Shown: positions 45,666 to 56,220 of the stretch, in pieces | Layout: each line of letters opens with the position of its first letter | Numbering within the stretch: the stretch's first letter is position 1 | Source: Acephala macrosclerotiorum | Lineage: Eukaryota > Ascomycota > Leotiomycetes > Helotiales > Mollisiaceae | Assembly: GCA_014904845.1 (NCBI GenBank) | Contig: MU119202.1 | Coordinates: forward strand, 1,116,001-1,180,000 | Direction: 5' to 3' | DNA length: 64,000 bases | Made by a program: the position numbers and the translations under genes | The notes under the pieces: model-generated | Database searches by the model: none | Seen by the model: the letters and a program-made list of their open reading frames with translations, nothing else | What the model was told of the DNA's origin: nothing

Positions 45666-46900
45666 TCAAGCATCAACACCCGAACTCTTCCCCACATCCT
45701 GCTCGCCTACCGTACCACCCATCACAGTATCACTATCCTCCTTCTCCTCCCCACCCTTAACAGTAGCGCCAGCTCCCCAGCTCCAAGGCATCCAACTCCC
45801 TCCACTACTCACACTTCTCTTCGCAGTCCCCCTCTCCTTATCCACGCCTAAATCCTCGGCTCCAGACTCAGCATCTATCTTCTCGAAATCAGGCTCTGAT
45901 TTGCGACTACTGAGTCCGGATATCCCGCTTTTTGGTCGTTGATCCTCGGATTCTCCGTAGGCGAGGTGTTCTTCGCCTTCGCTAGAACCGTCGAATATTC
46001 CCGCTGCTTGGCGGGGTTGTGAGGAGAGGGTGGAAGCTTCTTTATCGAGAGCGGAGAGGAGGATGGAGAGACGTTCTCGTTGTGCGGAAATGAAGGAGAG
46101 GCGTTCTTCGCCGTGTACAGACGGCGGGATGAGAGTTCCTGAGTTCGAGAGATCTTGTGCAGCTGTGGAGCGGGAGTTGGGGGGCGAAGTTGTGGCTGCC
46201 GAGACGGCGGAGGCGAGGAGGGAGTAGAAATCGTTTGCTGTGCTTGTTGCTGCTGGTAGGAATGTGGGTCTAGCGGATGGGATATTGAATCGTGCGATGA
46301 GGGATTGGGTATAGGAGTATGGGGTTGGTGTTGGTGGTGGGGTGGGCTCTTTTGGTGGGAGACCGAGGAGGTGGGTTTTTATGAGCTCGATGGCTTGTTT
46401 GAGGTAGGTTACTCCTGCGGATTTGGCGCGGTCGTGGGCAGAGGAGATGAAGTCGTCGATGGCGAGTTCATTGGTTTGGAGGAAGGGGTGAACGTGTTCC
46501 TGGTAGAGGACTTTGGCGCCTTGGGTTTGGGGGAGGATGAGGTATAGGAGGAAGATGAGGCGGATCCAGGCGTAGAATGGAACCCTACAGGCTCCATATT
46601 AGATAGTGAGGTATGGATTTGGAAAGTGGGAATACCAGAAGAGGATGAATCCAGTCCATGACTCAACGAACAATGCGATTGCCAACACAACCCAATACAT
46701 CAACCATGGCTGCAAAAGTGCCGGATCATTCGTCTTGAGAGCTTTGTAAGATGCGAAAACGGGGAAGAGAAAGGTAGGGACAGAGCTGCGGACATGTTAG
46801 AGTCGTGTGATGCTATCCCCGGATTCGAGATGAGGTGAGGTGGGATGACGATGGCGGGGTATGCTTACGATAAGAGGTTTGCGAACGTTGAGAAGAACAT
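45666..46900 (-). CDS. REEP/YOP1 (TB2/DP1/HVA22) family ER membrane protein
   Basis: Hairpin membrane protein that shapes tubular ER. Three minus-strand exons (46869-46900, 46636-46785, 45666-46584) join in frame to 366 aa. The family domain fills the first about 110 residues: LFPVFASYKALKTNDPALLQ, PWLMYWVVLAIALFVESWTG, ILFWVPFYAWIRLIFLLYL and ILPQTQGAKVLYQEHVHPFL, giving two hydrophobic hairpins and an amphipathic helix. The remaining about 250 residues are an extra hydrophilic Ser/Glu/Pro-rich tail (PPKEPTPPPTPTPYSYTQ, ISGLSSRKSEPDFEKIDAE). The tail makes the protein twice the size of yeast Yop1 and resembles the long-tailed fungal REEP branch. The large last exon contains few ATG codons. 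It is divergent from the TANGO2-like gene. Confidence 0.87.
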
Positions 46901-47752
46901 GGTCGCAGATTCAACGCTTTCTTTGCGGAATCTCCGAGTTTGTAGAGAAGGAGATGAGACGACGCAATTGTCGTCTTTGATGGTCGAGGGAATGAAGGAG
47001 GACGGTTAGCACCGAGTCAAGGAAGTAGTTGTGACTGACTTAGCGATGTTTCTTATCGACAGCTTATCCGAGCCCAAGGTCTCGTGGCAGCAGCACAGCG
47101 CCGAATTTGTAGACGAACATGCCTGGCTGCCTAATGAATGCCATTATTGAGAACTGGCTTCTCTACGAAGACACGTAGCAATGTATTGTATTATTCACAT
47201 CTGTCCAAATGTCGATTCATCGCCATCGACAATTCCCAAGCCTGAATGTCCCGACCTCTCTCGTTCATCGCCGTCCTCCTCGATGACCCTGCATGATCAG
47301 ATCAGGTCATCTGCAGCCCTGCCGTGCCAGCCTGAGTCGCCCGAAGCCGCGCCCTCGACTCTCCTCAGCCGAGGATCTTCCCCTGTGGCTTCAGGGTCAC
47401 GGCCGTCGAGAGGTGGCTGCAACAGCGAAGTCGGGACGTTTTGGTGTCCGCTCAGTGGCCAACGCTGTGGAGGTGGCTGAAAGTTTTGGATGTTAACCTC
47501 GTAACATCCCACCTCACTAAAAAATCTCCATACAGTTTCTCAGACCATATATGCACATGCAAGCAAGGTAACTTTGCTGCAGCATCGGACCAAGAAGTCT
47601 CAAGAGAGAGACCATGGCCTCGCACTTTCCCCATTCATAAAAAGGAAGTAAATTTCACCATCTTACCCCAACATTGCATCAGCCACACCAAATCAAAAGA
47701 AAACAAAGACATACAATACAGAAGCACGACATATAAAGCGAAGCCAGAAACC
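46901..47752. promoter_or_regulatory. Divergent promoter region, REEP-like and TANGO2-like genes
   Basis: 852 bp between divergent starts. A frame open from 47441 runs into the TANGO2-like gene, but it is judged to be 5' leader because the Cys-2 start defines the protein. No specific regulatory site was recognised. Confidence 0.45.
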
Positions 47753-48808
47753 ATGTGCATTGTTCTAGTAACAACTGCACATCCCGACTACGCCCTCATC
47801 GTCCTCGACAACCGAGACGAGTTCGTCCTCCGTCCCACCAGCAGACCACACTGGTGGACCTCGCACCACCAACAGATCCTCTCTTCTCGCGACCTCCAAC
47901 GAGCTGAGCAAGGGACATGGACTGGTATTACGAAGACGGGCAATTTCGCTGTCTTGACAAATTATCGAGAAACAAATACGCATGATGCGGATCATCCTAT
48001 ACAAGGGACGAGGAGTAGAGGGGGGATGGTGACGGCGTGGTTACAGGCTCCGAATGATGAGAGTACATATGAGTTTGCACATCGGCTGTTGGATACGGAG
48101 GGTGTGCAGGGTGTAGGAGGCTTCTCGTTGCTTTGTGGGAAGTTGAGGAGGAGGAGGGATGTGGAACATGAGGTGGAACCGTTGGCGATTATTTCGAATC
48201 GGTGTGATAGCTCTGAAGACGTCCCTTGGATTGCAGAGAAGAGAGGGGAGGTCTATGGATTGAGTAATACCTCATACTTGGATCCAGACGTATGGCCGAA
48301 AGTACAAATGGGAAAAGAGATGGTTTTGGGGGTGGTGGAGGATGTTGTAGAACATGGTTTGGGAGAAGAGGAGTTGATACATAAGCTCTTTGATGTTTTG
48401 GATACGGACACCCTTCCACCACAAAACGGACGAGATTTCGAGGAATACATCTTGGAGCTGAAGGAATCTATCTTCATCCCCTCAATAGGCCACGAAAATC
48501 CACCTCAGCTCCCAGCAGAAGAAATTGCCACAGCAGACCCTAATCTGGCCAAAAAATACGAAGTTGAACTAAAAGAGAAGGAAAGACCAGAGCCCGCTGC
48601 AACAATGACAGGCATCTACGGCACACAAAGACAAACCATCATCTTGGTAGATTGGGACGGAAACGTAACGTTCAGAGAAAGGTCTTTGTGGGATGATAAA
48701 GGACATCAGATTCCGAGGGGGCAGGCGGATATGACTTTCCACTTTAAAATTGAGGGATGGAATGGTGAGAGTAAGGGAAACGAAGTCCATCCGATTGCTG
48801 TGTTGTAG
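47753..48808 (+). CDS. TANGO2/NRDE family protein
   Basis: Single-exon gene, 351 aa. The start is fixed by the family's Met-Cys beginning (MCIVLVTTAHPDYALIVLDN), since Cys2 resembles an N-terminal nucleophile, and by the name-giving NRDE motif that follows directly (DNRDEFVLRPT). Other conserved pieces are GTWTGITKTGNFAVLTNYRE, SRGGMVTAWL, GGFSLLCG, GEVYGLSNTSYLD and the late TGIYGTQRQTIILVDWDG. TANGO2 relatives are linked to Golgi organisation, mitochondria, lipid balance and heme trafficking in animals; the molecular activity is still debated. The gene is intact, ending in TAG. Confidence 0.92.
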   Translation: MCIVLVTTAHPDYALIVLDNRDEFVLRPTSRPHWWTSHHQQILSSRDLQRAEQGTWTGITKTGNFAVLTNYRETNTHDADHPIQGTRSRGGMVTAWLQAPNDESTYEFAHRLLDTEGVQGVGGFSLLCGKLRRRRDVEHEVEPLAIISNRCDSSEDVPWIAEKRGEVYGLSNTSYLDPDVWPKVQMGKEMVLGVVEDVVEHGLGEEELIHKLFDVLDTDTLPPQNGRDFEEYILELKESIFIPSIGHENPPQLPAEEIATADPNLAKKYEVELKEKERPEPAATMTGIYGTQRQTIILVDWDGNVTFRERSLWDDKGHQIPRGQADMTFHFKIEGWNGESKGNEVHPIAVL

Positions 48809-48949
48809 TAGGCTGATCTTTTGTGGCAGAGAATAGATAGTTGTTGTGCTGGAGGTGTTGAGTTGACACTGAATGATAATGAATTATGGTTGTATGGTTG
48901 TCGTAAGGGGCTTTCACTTGAAGTTGTCGGGTACGTTGTTTGTTGAGTT

Positions 48950-49260
48950 GTGCCATTCCATGCTGCCAGCCTAAGAGTCCGCCCAAGTCAAATGGTCGTG
49001 CCTGAAAGGCTTGCTTGATCCGTTGTCGTATGTCCCCGCCATCTTGTAGTCCAAGCTCGGATCTTACTCGTACTCAGTTTCGTCTTGCTGGAAGTAATTG
49101 CTCCGTATGCTGCTCCACAATGCTGCAAGCCCAAGAACCAGCCGCAGTCAATTGGCCCTGCCTAAAAGGCCAGCTCGCTCCGTCGTCGTATGCTCCCGCC
49201 ATTTGTAGCTCAAGCCCAGATCTTGCCCATGATCAGTTTCGTTTCGTATAACGTAGTCAC
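48950..49260. repeat. Two diverged direct copies, about 160-bp period
   Basis: The block beginning atgctgccagcctaagag near 48960 recurs as atgctgcaagcccaagaa near 49120. Matching downstream segments (ccgttgtcgtatg / ccgtcgtcgtatg, then gatcttactc / gatcttgccc, both followed by cagtttcgt) show the copies run in the same order. No coding potential is evident. Confidence 0.7.
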
Positions 49261-49309
49261 CGTGTATCTTATATTTTGCCATTCCATCTTCAAAGCACAA
49301 ATTCAGACT

Positions 49310-50230
49310 AAGTCGTGCTTCGGTCTTGCTTGAAGTGCCCGCTCTTACTCGAGAAAGTCGTCTCGCTTGAGAGGAGTCGCCTTGCTTGATGATCTGCTCT
49401 GATGTGCCCTCTCGGCGATATGTTGCAATGTATACGAAGTGTCCGCGCTCTCCTTCGGGCTTTCCTGGAAGTCCTCTTGCTTGAGTTCGTCTGGAGGGTC
49501 GTCCTAAGGGTCGTCCTCGGGTTTATCCTCAGGTTCGCCCTCAGGTTCGTCTTGAAGTCCGTCTTATTGAGGTTTGTCTTGCTTGGGATTCGTCTTGCTT
49601 AAGTGGTCTGCTCCTGCTGCAAATGTCGTCTTTGCTATGCCATGCCTTGTTCGCTCTACTCTGCATTGTACCCGATTTGCTCTGATGTCCTTTGATCTTA
49701 CTTAGAACTCTTCTCGTGACTAGAACTCTTGCTTAAAGTGCTCGATTTGTTGCGACTGCTCCGTCAACCACGTCTGATGCTCAATGTTTAAACATAACTC
49801 GCCGTTCTTTACCTGGTTGGGAGCTTCGTCTTACTCTAAGGTTCGTCTCGCTCGGAGCGTCGTCTTGCTTGAGAAGTATTGTCTTGCTTGGGAGGCCTGC
49901 TCTGCCATGCCTTGTCTCCTATCAATTATGATCATTATCTCCAAGATGCTCATCTTGTCCTTTCTTGTCGCTTAAAGCCCATTTATACCAGGTGCTAATC
50001 TTACTTGAAGGAAGGATTCTTCTTGATTGAAAGGCTCGTTCTGTAATACTTTATCCCATGTCAGCAATGTCTTGTTTCGCGATTAAGATGGCCAGACCTC
50101 TCCCTTGCTCTACTTGTGATCCTTCTTGGCTTAAGGCCCTTCTTGCTTGGGATCATTGTTGCTTGAGGTTCCTCGTGCCTGGATGTTCGTCTTGCTTAGG
50201 GGGTTCGTCTAGTTTCCGGACCGCTCTGTC
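49310..50230. repeat. Degenerate short tandem repeat, TCGTCTTGCTTGAGG-like
   Basis: Variants of tcgtcttgcttgagg recur dozens of times over about 900 bp, for example at 49340-49390, 49470-49600, 49820-49880 and 50130-50210. The spacing is irregular and substitutions are many. This looks like an old minisatellite or a decayed repeat-protein gene. Several frames stay open over parts of it. Confidence 0.6.
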
Positions 50231-51300
50231 ATACTTTGCCACTCTGCCATGCTGTGTAGTAGACCGAGTATAACATTCGGTGTTGCAGTGCAATATGTCT
50301 CTCTGACGCTTCGTCAGACCCCAGAAGACTTATGCTAGCCTGGCATAGGACTAACTAGCTGTACTGGCTTTATTAGGTATTCTGGCCCCTTTGTGGATGT
50401 CTTGCGTTGTCCTATCAGAGATGTGGCTCAAGACTATCTTTCTGTCCTAGGTGCTCTGGATTTCCTGGAATTGTCTGCTCTGTCTTGCCTTGTCTTCTGT
50501 CCCATAGTTAGCTCGCTGTAGCAGCACTCTAAGCGGTAGGGACAAAATTTCCTGGGCTTCTACTATTGCATACCTTGCGCTTGACATATCTGTTTTACCA
50601 TAGCTAGATATATGACTCCATAGTCTCCAATTGGCGCTGTGTAGTAGTCCTGCTGGGAAACCCTGTCGGGCTCGCTCCATGACCTGTTATTCCATACCTC
50701 AAGCCCAGACTCTTCCTGGTGCCTTTCAAGAGACAGCTATTCTTTTTGGAGGTCCGCCTGCAGAACATTCTGCTTAGCCATTGGATGCTGTATGACAAGT
50801 CTTCGTAGTAAGATCGTTCGTGCTAGATGTTCGATATTGCCCAAACCTAGTAAAGTCAAAACTTCTCCTTTATCGTATAGTAAGGCCACCAAATACTTAC
50901 TTGTATCTTTATCACCCTCTAAGCCAAGACTTGTGCTGAATTGTGAACTCAATTTCTCTTGTACTTTTACTTTTGCAGAAAAGTGACGGAGATAACTCCT
51001 TCATGTCTTATCGCAGAATATCTTCTATCGCTCCTTCCTGCTAACGAAGTAACCATAATCCTCACAAGGCTCGGAACTACCCGTTGCAAACCACGTGGAA
51101 GTATATCTTCTGAATTCGCTTGCTTGTAGTCTCCCCTTAGCGGCAAATGGCCGCGCACAAAACCCTGGACTTTCTCGTTCAACTTTCGATCTTCAACTTG
51201 ACCACAACAACCTCAAGCAATCTTTGCAACTACCTTTGACCAAGCTCTTGTCTTGCACAATACTTCATACAGCAAAGCTCTACAGTTGCTCTCCTTAGCG

Positions 51301-52020
51301 AAGAAGTTACAGTTGTTAAAAGCGCTCTTCTTCCCATACACGTTCTCCCGCAAGACGTCCTCTCAATACAAGGTATGCCCTCCTCCCCACAATCTCCCTT
51401 CCTCCTCTACACTCCTACACTTCCACTCTTCTCTCACCCTCCCAGAGACTCTTATCTCCCTGTACTGATCCTTTGAAACAGAGCCGTTATCGTTGTCAAA
51501 AGCGCTCTTCTTTGCAGACACGTTTTGCCCCAAAGACGTCCTGTCCATACAAGGTACGCCCTTCTTCCCACAAACCCCCTCCCTCCTTTATACTCCTCCA
51601 TTCCCACCGATTTCCCACTTCCCCAGATGCTCCTATCTTCATATACTAATCCTGTAAAGTAGAGTCGTTATCGTTGTCCAAAGCGCTCTTCTTCCCAGAC
51701 GCATTCTACCTCAAAGACGTCCTCTCTACCTTAGGTATACCCTCATCCCCATAAGCGCTCTCCTTCCTATATACTCCTCCACTCCACCCATCTCCCACCT
51801 CACTTGACATTTCCATCTTCCTATACTAATTCTTTGAAGTAGAGCCGTTATCATTGTCCAAAGCGCTCTGCTCCCAAGAGACGTTCTTCCGCAAAGACGT
51901 CTTGTCCACACTAAGTATGCCCACCTCCCCACAAATGCTCACCTTTCTATACACTCCCATCCTCCTCTACACTCCTATCTTCCACTATACTCCCAACTTC
52001 CTCTGCACTCCTATCTTTTA
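51301..52020 (+). repeat. Four 180-bp tandem units, each exon-plus-intron-like
   Basis: The marker agcgctct occurs at 51321, 51501, 51682 and 51862, a period of 180-181 bp. In each unit about 72 bp without stops in one frame (SLSLSKALFFPDAFYLKDVL-type peptide, diverged between units) is followed by a GT at a matching point (gtatgc, gtacgc, gtatac). A pyrimidine-rich run, a branch-like tactaat/tactgat and an AG just before the next unit come after it. The pattern mimics duplicated exon-intron modules. No known domain is recognised. It lies upstream of the coiled-coil gene at 52.3 kb. Confidence 0.65.
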
Positions 52021-52110
52021 CATACCTACCTTCCTCTATACACCCACTCTCCTGTACATACCCCTCGTTCCTATGCATACCCCTTTTCTCATACACACCC
52101 TCCCTTCTAT
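51940..52110 (+). repeat. Pyrimidine-rich minisatellite
   Basis: About eight variants of cctctacactcctatctt, roughly 18 bp each, directly follow the fourth 180-bp unit. In one frame they would encode a hydrophobic Y-T-P-x-x repeat (LYTPIL, HYTPNF, LCTPIF), part of an open frame 51854-52258. Whether it is translated is unknown. Confidence 0.6.
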
Positions 52111-52276
52111 AGACGCTGTCCTTACGACAGACGCTCTTGAGAGCAGATACGTCTACCTTTACAAAGCCGCTCAGCTAACCAGAGACACTCATAGCGCTAC
52201 AGACGTTCACGTACCCTCGCTTTACCCCCGCTTATCGGACTCGCATAAAAGCCCTTAGCTCCGCTAAAGCTTTGAA

Positions 52277-53683
52277 AATGTTTGTCCCGCACGTCAACAA
52301 GTTGAGGCGCTCGCCTTCGAAGTCCTCGCTCCCTCGCGTTCGAAAGACCAGCCTCTCCCCCGTCTTCGAATCTTCTCTACCAACCGCTGCCACCACCTCT
52401 CGCAAGACATCGCGTCCTCTGCCACCTCTTCCTGTCAAGTCAGGACTTACGAAATCCAACTCTGTTCCGGGAATCTCCTCAGGTCTGGAGAATCTCGCGG
52501 TAAGAATCTCCGTACGCGCCACCTTCTGAATTCACGCGCTGACAGATCGTTCTGTACAGATCGACGACGATATGGGCCCACGCGATGGGATTGTCGGCAC
52601 TCCAACTGGATGGCGAAAACTAAATGCCACTCTCCAATCTACGAAGGGAGATGGTTCTGTCAACGCTGCCGACCCCAATGCCACACCACGTCCTCTCCGT
52701 CTCCGCCGTCAATCTTTCCCAGAGAAGTTTGACTCTCCCTCAAAGATCGGCCAGGCCTTGAGTTCTCCAGGCATATCACGTATCCCAAGCCCGTATGTAT
52801 TCCTCCTGATACCCGATCCGATGAGAGCGTTTCTAATTGTCCAAAGGTCCGGAGATTTCGCCGTCTCCTGGAAGCCCCGTGTCTACCTCTCTCCCGCCGA
52901 TCGTCAGAACGCCGCTCCACGCAACTTCTCCCTTCCGAATAATGCGAACAAGTCCTCCCTCACTTTCTCCGATTCCGGCTCAGAGTCCGACTCCGCCTTA
53001 CCAGTCATTGAACCTGAAGGTGTTGTCCTTGAGCCAGAGAATCCCAAGATATGGTTTGGATGGCAACTGAACGCCGCCTGGTCCGGCCGATTCTCTGGAT
53101 GCAGTAACAGACTCAAGACCAATGGCTTCCACATCACTGTCAACGACGAGACAATGATGGCGGCATCCCTTGACAACACTCGTCTGTACAATGACGACGG
53201 CAGCATCAAGATGGGCAGCCGAACCACCCCGGAGACAGCTGGCCTAAACTATATGAAGAGTCAGGACATCGCTATCGCTCGCGAAGCTTTCCGAATCATG
53301 GAGAGCGAGTGTGGTGATGACCTGGCCGTTGAGAGTGAGTCTACATGATGTAAAGGTACTTTGGAACACAGGCTAATTTGTATGGGTGAATAGGTCTCAT
53401 GGAATTCCAACGAGTCTACGCCAAGATCGAGAAGATACCAGAGCTCCTACCGGAGGAGGTAGCTGCGGCCGCCGCTAAGGCCAAAGCTGATGCTGAGGAG
53501 AAACTCCGGTCCGAGGAGGAGGCGAGACTTCGTGCCGAGGAAGAGGCTAGACGTCGTGCCGACGAGCTGATTGCGGAGGAGGAGGCAGGACGTATCGCCG
53601 AGGCCGCTAGGGCCAAGGCTGCTGCTGCTGGTGCTTCCAAGAAAGGCAAGGGCAAGAAGTTCAGCTTTGGTGGTAAGAAGTAG
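52277..53683 (+). CDS. Unknown protein with Ser-rich N-half and Glu/Ala coiled-coil tail
   Basis: I do not recognise the family. The likely coding region starts at the ATG near 52277 (MFVPHVNKLRRSPSKSSLPR). It continues through frames at 52572 onward (RRQSFPEKFDSPSKIGQALS), a globular-looking centre (PKIWFGWQLNAAWSGRFSGC, then RLKTNGFHITVNDETMMAAS and AGLNYMKSQDIAIAREAFRI) and a last exon from about 53395. That exon is a long Ala/Glu/Arg helix (EEEARLRAEEEARRRADELI) ending GKGKKFSFGGKK. Introns are visible near 52500-52559 (GTAAGA...CAG), near 52793-52846 and at about 53334-53394 (GTGAGT...TAG). I have not fixed every junction. The centre may be a small folded domain; the rest is low complexity. 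Confidence 0.6.
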
Positions 53684-56220
53684 ATAGATGTCTTTGTGTC
53701 TTTGCTGCATCATGCGGCACAGTAATCTGGGTGGCGTTTGGTGTTAGAGATACCCCAATGCATCGGTTTGTCTCTCCTGATAAATATTGACATCTCGCTT
53801 GTGATACCCCTAAAAAATTGACTTGGTGAAAATCTGATCTTGAAATCTGCCAATTCTGGATTTCCGAATGTCCCAGCTTCTTTGGGACATTCCAATAATT
53901 GTATCCCATATAACGATTGTCAAAAATCCATTCCAGAAATCCTGGACTTTGCCTTGAAAGTATGATCACGTGATACCCCTGAAAATTGACTTGGTGCATT
54001 TTCAGAATCAAATCCCAGTTGTCCCACAATATCTCGGGCATTCGAATAACCGTATCCCATACAACCATTGTCGAATTTCGGTTTCAGTGATCGTAGAAAT
54101 TTGCTCCCCGAAAATAGAAATTTCTCCAAGGTAATTTGGCTTGATGCATATCTAGGTACATTTGCATTAATTTGCCTCAGTGAAATTTTGAGTATTTGGA
54201 CTTTGAATTTTTAGATTTCTGAATGCGACAGCTTTATTAGAGATTCAAATAACCGTATTCCATATAATCATTGTTAAAATCTGTTTTCAATAATCCTTGA
54301 ATGCTCTTGTTGAGTTTTTATCACGTGGTACCCCTGAGATGCTTGCACTTGCCGATCCAAGCCTTCTGCTTCCTAGATCTTAAATGTACCTATTATCATT
54401 GGGGATTTAAAACTACATTCTCTTATAGTAATTGTGGTATCTTCTTCTCAGGGAACGTGGACGATTTCCTCGAGATATGCTCTCCGTGTTACCCCTCAGC
54501 CGCTTTGCCTCGGTGAAGTTTTGAACATGAATCCTTTCCATTTCAGGAACCTGGATGCCCCCCTCTCTTATGAAGACTCGAAAGAACCTCTCCGCAGAAG
54601 AGTCGTGGATAATTATTTCAATGATCGTGGACTATTCTCGGATTTTCTCCAAGTTAACTCCCGCATTTCGCACGATGCATGCATAGCTGCATCGTTCTGC
54701 CTTGGTAAAAGTTTGACAAAATTTGCATCAATCACTGCTGGGACTAATATTTTCAATGTATCATGGACCATGAGTGACGCAAAATAGCGTTCCATATAAC
54801 TTTTATAGCATCCTGGTGTCAGTCATCAAAGGGGTTTTTCTCCCGAAATCCCATCAAGTCAACTTTCATTTATAGTAATGCAAGCATTTGCCACATCGTT
54901 TTGCCTTCGTGATATTCTTATAATTCAGCATCCTTTCCTAAGTTGCGCCAATGCCAAAGTCTGGCAGTAAATCACAACAATCCCCCGCGTATCCTAGGCG
55001 AGTAATGTTCATTATAGTGCTGCTGGCACTAGGCATGCAGGCTTGGGCCCTTTTCTTGGCCTGGGGATTGTGGCAATGGTTTCATGGTGAACAGCAAGAG
55101 TTGAAGTAGGAGCTGATAAGCCCGTCATATTTGAGAACTGTACATCTGCTGCAATTGTTAGTGAGCAAGGGTGAAAGTTCTCTGCTGTGGCTTGTGCTCG
55201 GTGTTCTACTGTTGTAAATTCGAGAACTCGGCTGGTGACGTTTTCTCCTTGTTGACGTGTAAGCTACTTCGAAGGCGTACGGCTGTTACAAATGGGCGTT
55301 CAATGGTCGAGCTGGGAGATTCAGACGTCAGATATTTGAAGAGTTGTGGAAATCTTGCACGTGATAAGGGGTAGCGAGGTATTTCGAGTCTGTCTTCATC
55401 ACTTCACCGTTCTCGGCTCCAACATAATCATCGTGCTTTCTAAATTATGGATAGTTGGTATTCAGTCCATCCGAAAAATACTTCAATGGTATGAACCTTA
55501 AGATCATGGTTAGATCAAGATTTTCACGCTCCCGATAGAACTAATGCATCAAGCCATACAACAAGTTCCCTGCGCGTCAGCGCCATCTTCATATGAACAA
55601 GTGATATGGTGTGTCAATGTTTCTCTTCTTGCACTCGAGAAGCTAGACCGTGCTATACCTTCAATGAATTGAAATCTCCATTTTCTCTGCCGTACACCTC
55701 GTCTTCGATTCTTCTCAAGTTTTCTCGGATAAGACTATGCTGGGAAAGCATACCACAGTTCAGAGCCTAGACAGAAAATACTCAATACAAGCACGTTTCA
55801 CATCCCAAGAACCTCGGCTACACCTCAAAATTCTTTCAGACCATTTCTCCCTGCCCATCAAAGGACCAAGGAAGAGACAAAACAGGGGTCTGATAGGAGC
55901 CGCGCACCCCTATAGACTCGCTTCCCCTGAGAATTCTCAGCCCTACCACAATAGTACAACACTCCCGTATATCGCAGTGAGCCCCCACGAAACGAGCAAA
56001 TTCCTAGCTGCGCCAAAAATACTGTAGCATTCGAGAATATGGAACTTCCAATTCGTCCCTTGGACCTTGCACTCGAGCCACAGGTACATTTTAGCGGGTG
56101 ACGGCAAGGAGACAAACATGAGACGATAGATAATGGAACCATATAGATGCCAGTAGTACCTCCGTACCTTCGTCGTTTAAAGCTATTGAGTGCGAGTCTT
56201 GCTACGAAGCACACGAAGTC
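53684..56220. other. Intergenic region with tandem repeats in its first part
   Basis: About 2.5 kb. The first 1.1 kb holds degenerate tandem repeats (separate entry). From 54800 to 56220 only short frames are seen and nothing is recognised. Confidence 0.45.
53760..54800. repeat. Degenerate tandem repeats, about 150-200 bp period
   Basis: Two anchor sequences recur. The first is gtgatacccctaaaaaattgac near 53800, with gtgatacccctgaaaattgac near 53970 and cgtggtacccctgag near 54325. The second is attgtatcccatataacgattg near 53897, accgtatcccatacaaccattg near 54050, accgtattccatataatcattg near 54252 and agcgttccatataactttta near 54787. CACGTG/CACGTGA boxes accompany two copies (near 53966 and 54321). 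No coding potential is evident. Confidence 0.65.

Larger units (their letters stand above)
48809..52276. other. Repeat-rich intergenic region
   Basis: About 3.5 kb with three kinds of tandem repetition (listed separately) and a stretch at 50.3-51.25 kb with no repeats recognised. On the minus strand around 50950-50560 an open frame interrupted once by TAG near 50740 looks moderately protein-like (KYLVALLYDKGEVLTLLGLG ... WNNRSWSEPD). No family is recognised, and it may be a remnant. Confidence 0.5.

Noticed and set aside
46305..46547. Plus-strand frame opposite the REEP-like gene
   Set aside because: Antisense shadow of the long last exon of the minus-strand gene.
47441..47752. In-frame N-terminal extension of the TANGO2-like protein
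   Set aside because: The family starts Met-Cys, and the extension has no conserved or targeting character.
50440..51190. Retrotransposon or transposase remnant on the minus strand
   Set aside because: Some protein-like segments but no reverse transcriptase, integrase or DDE motif, and no terminal repeats.
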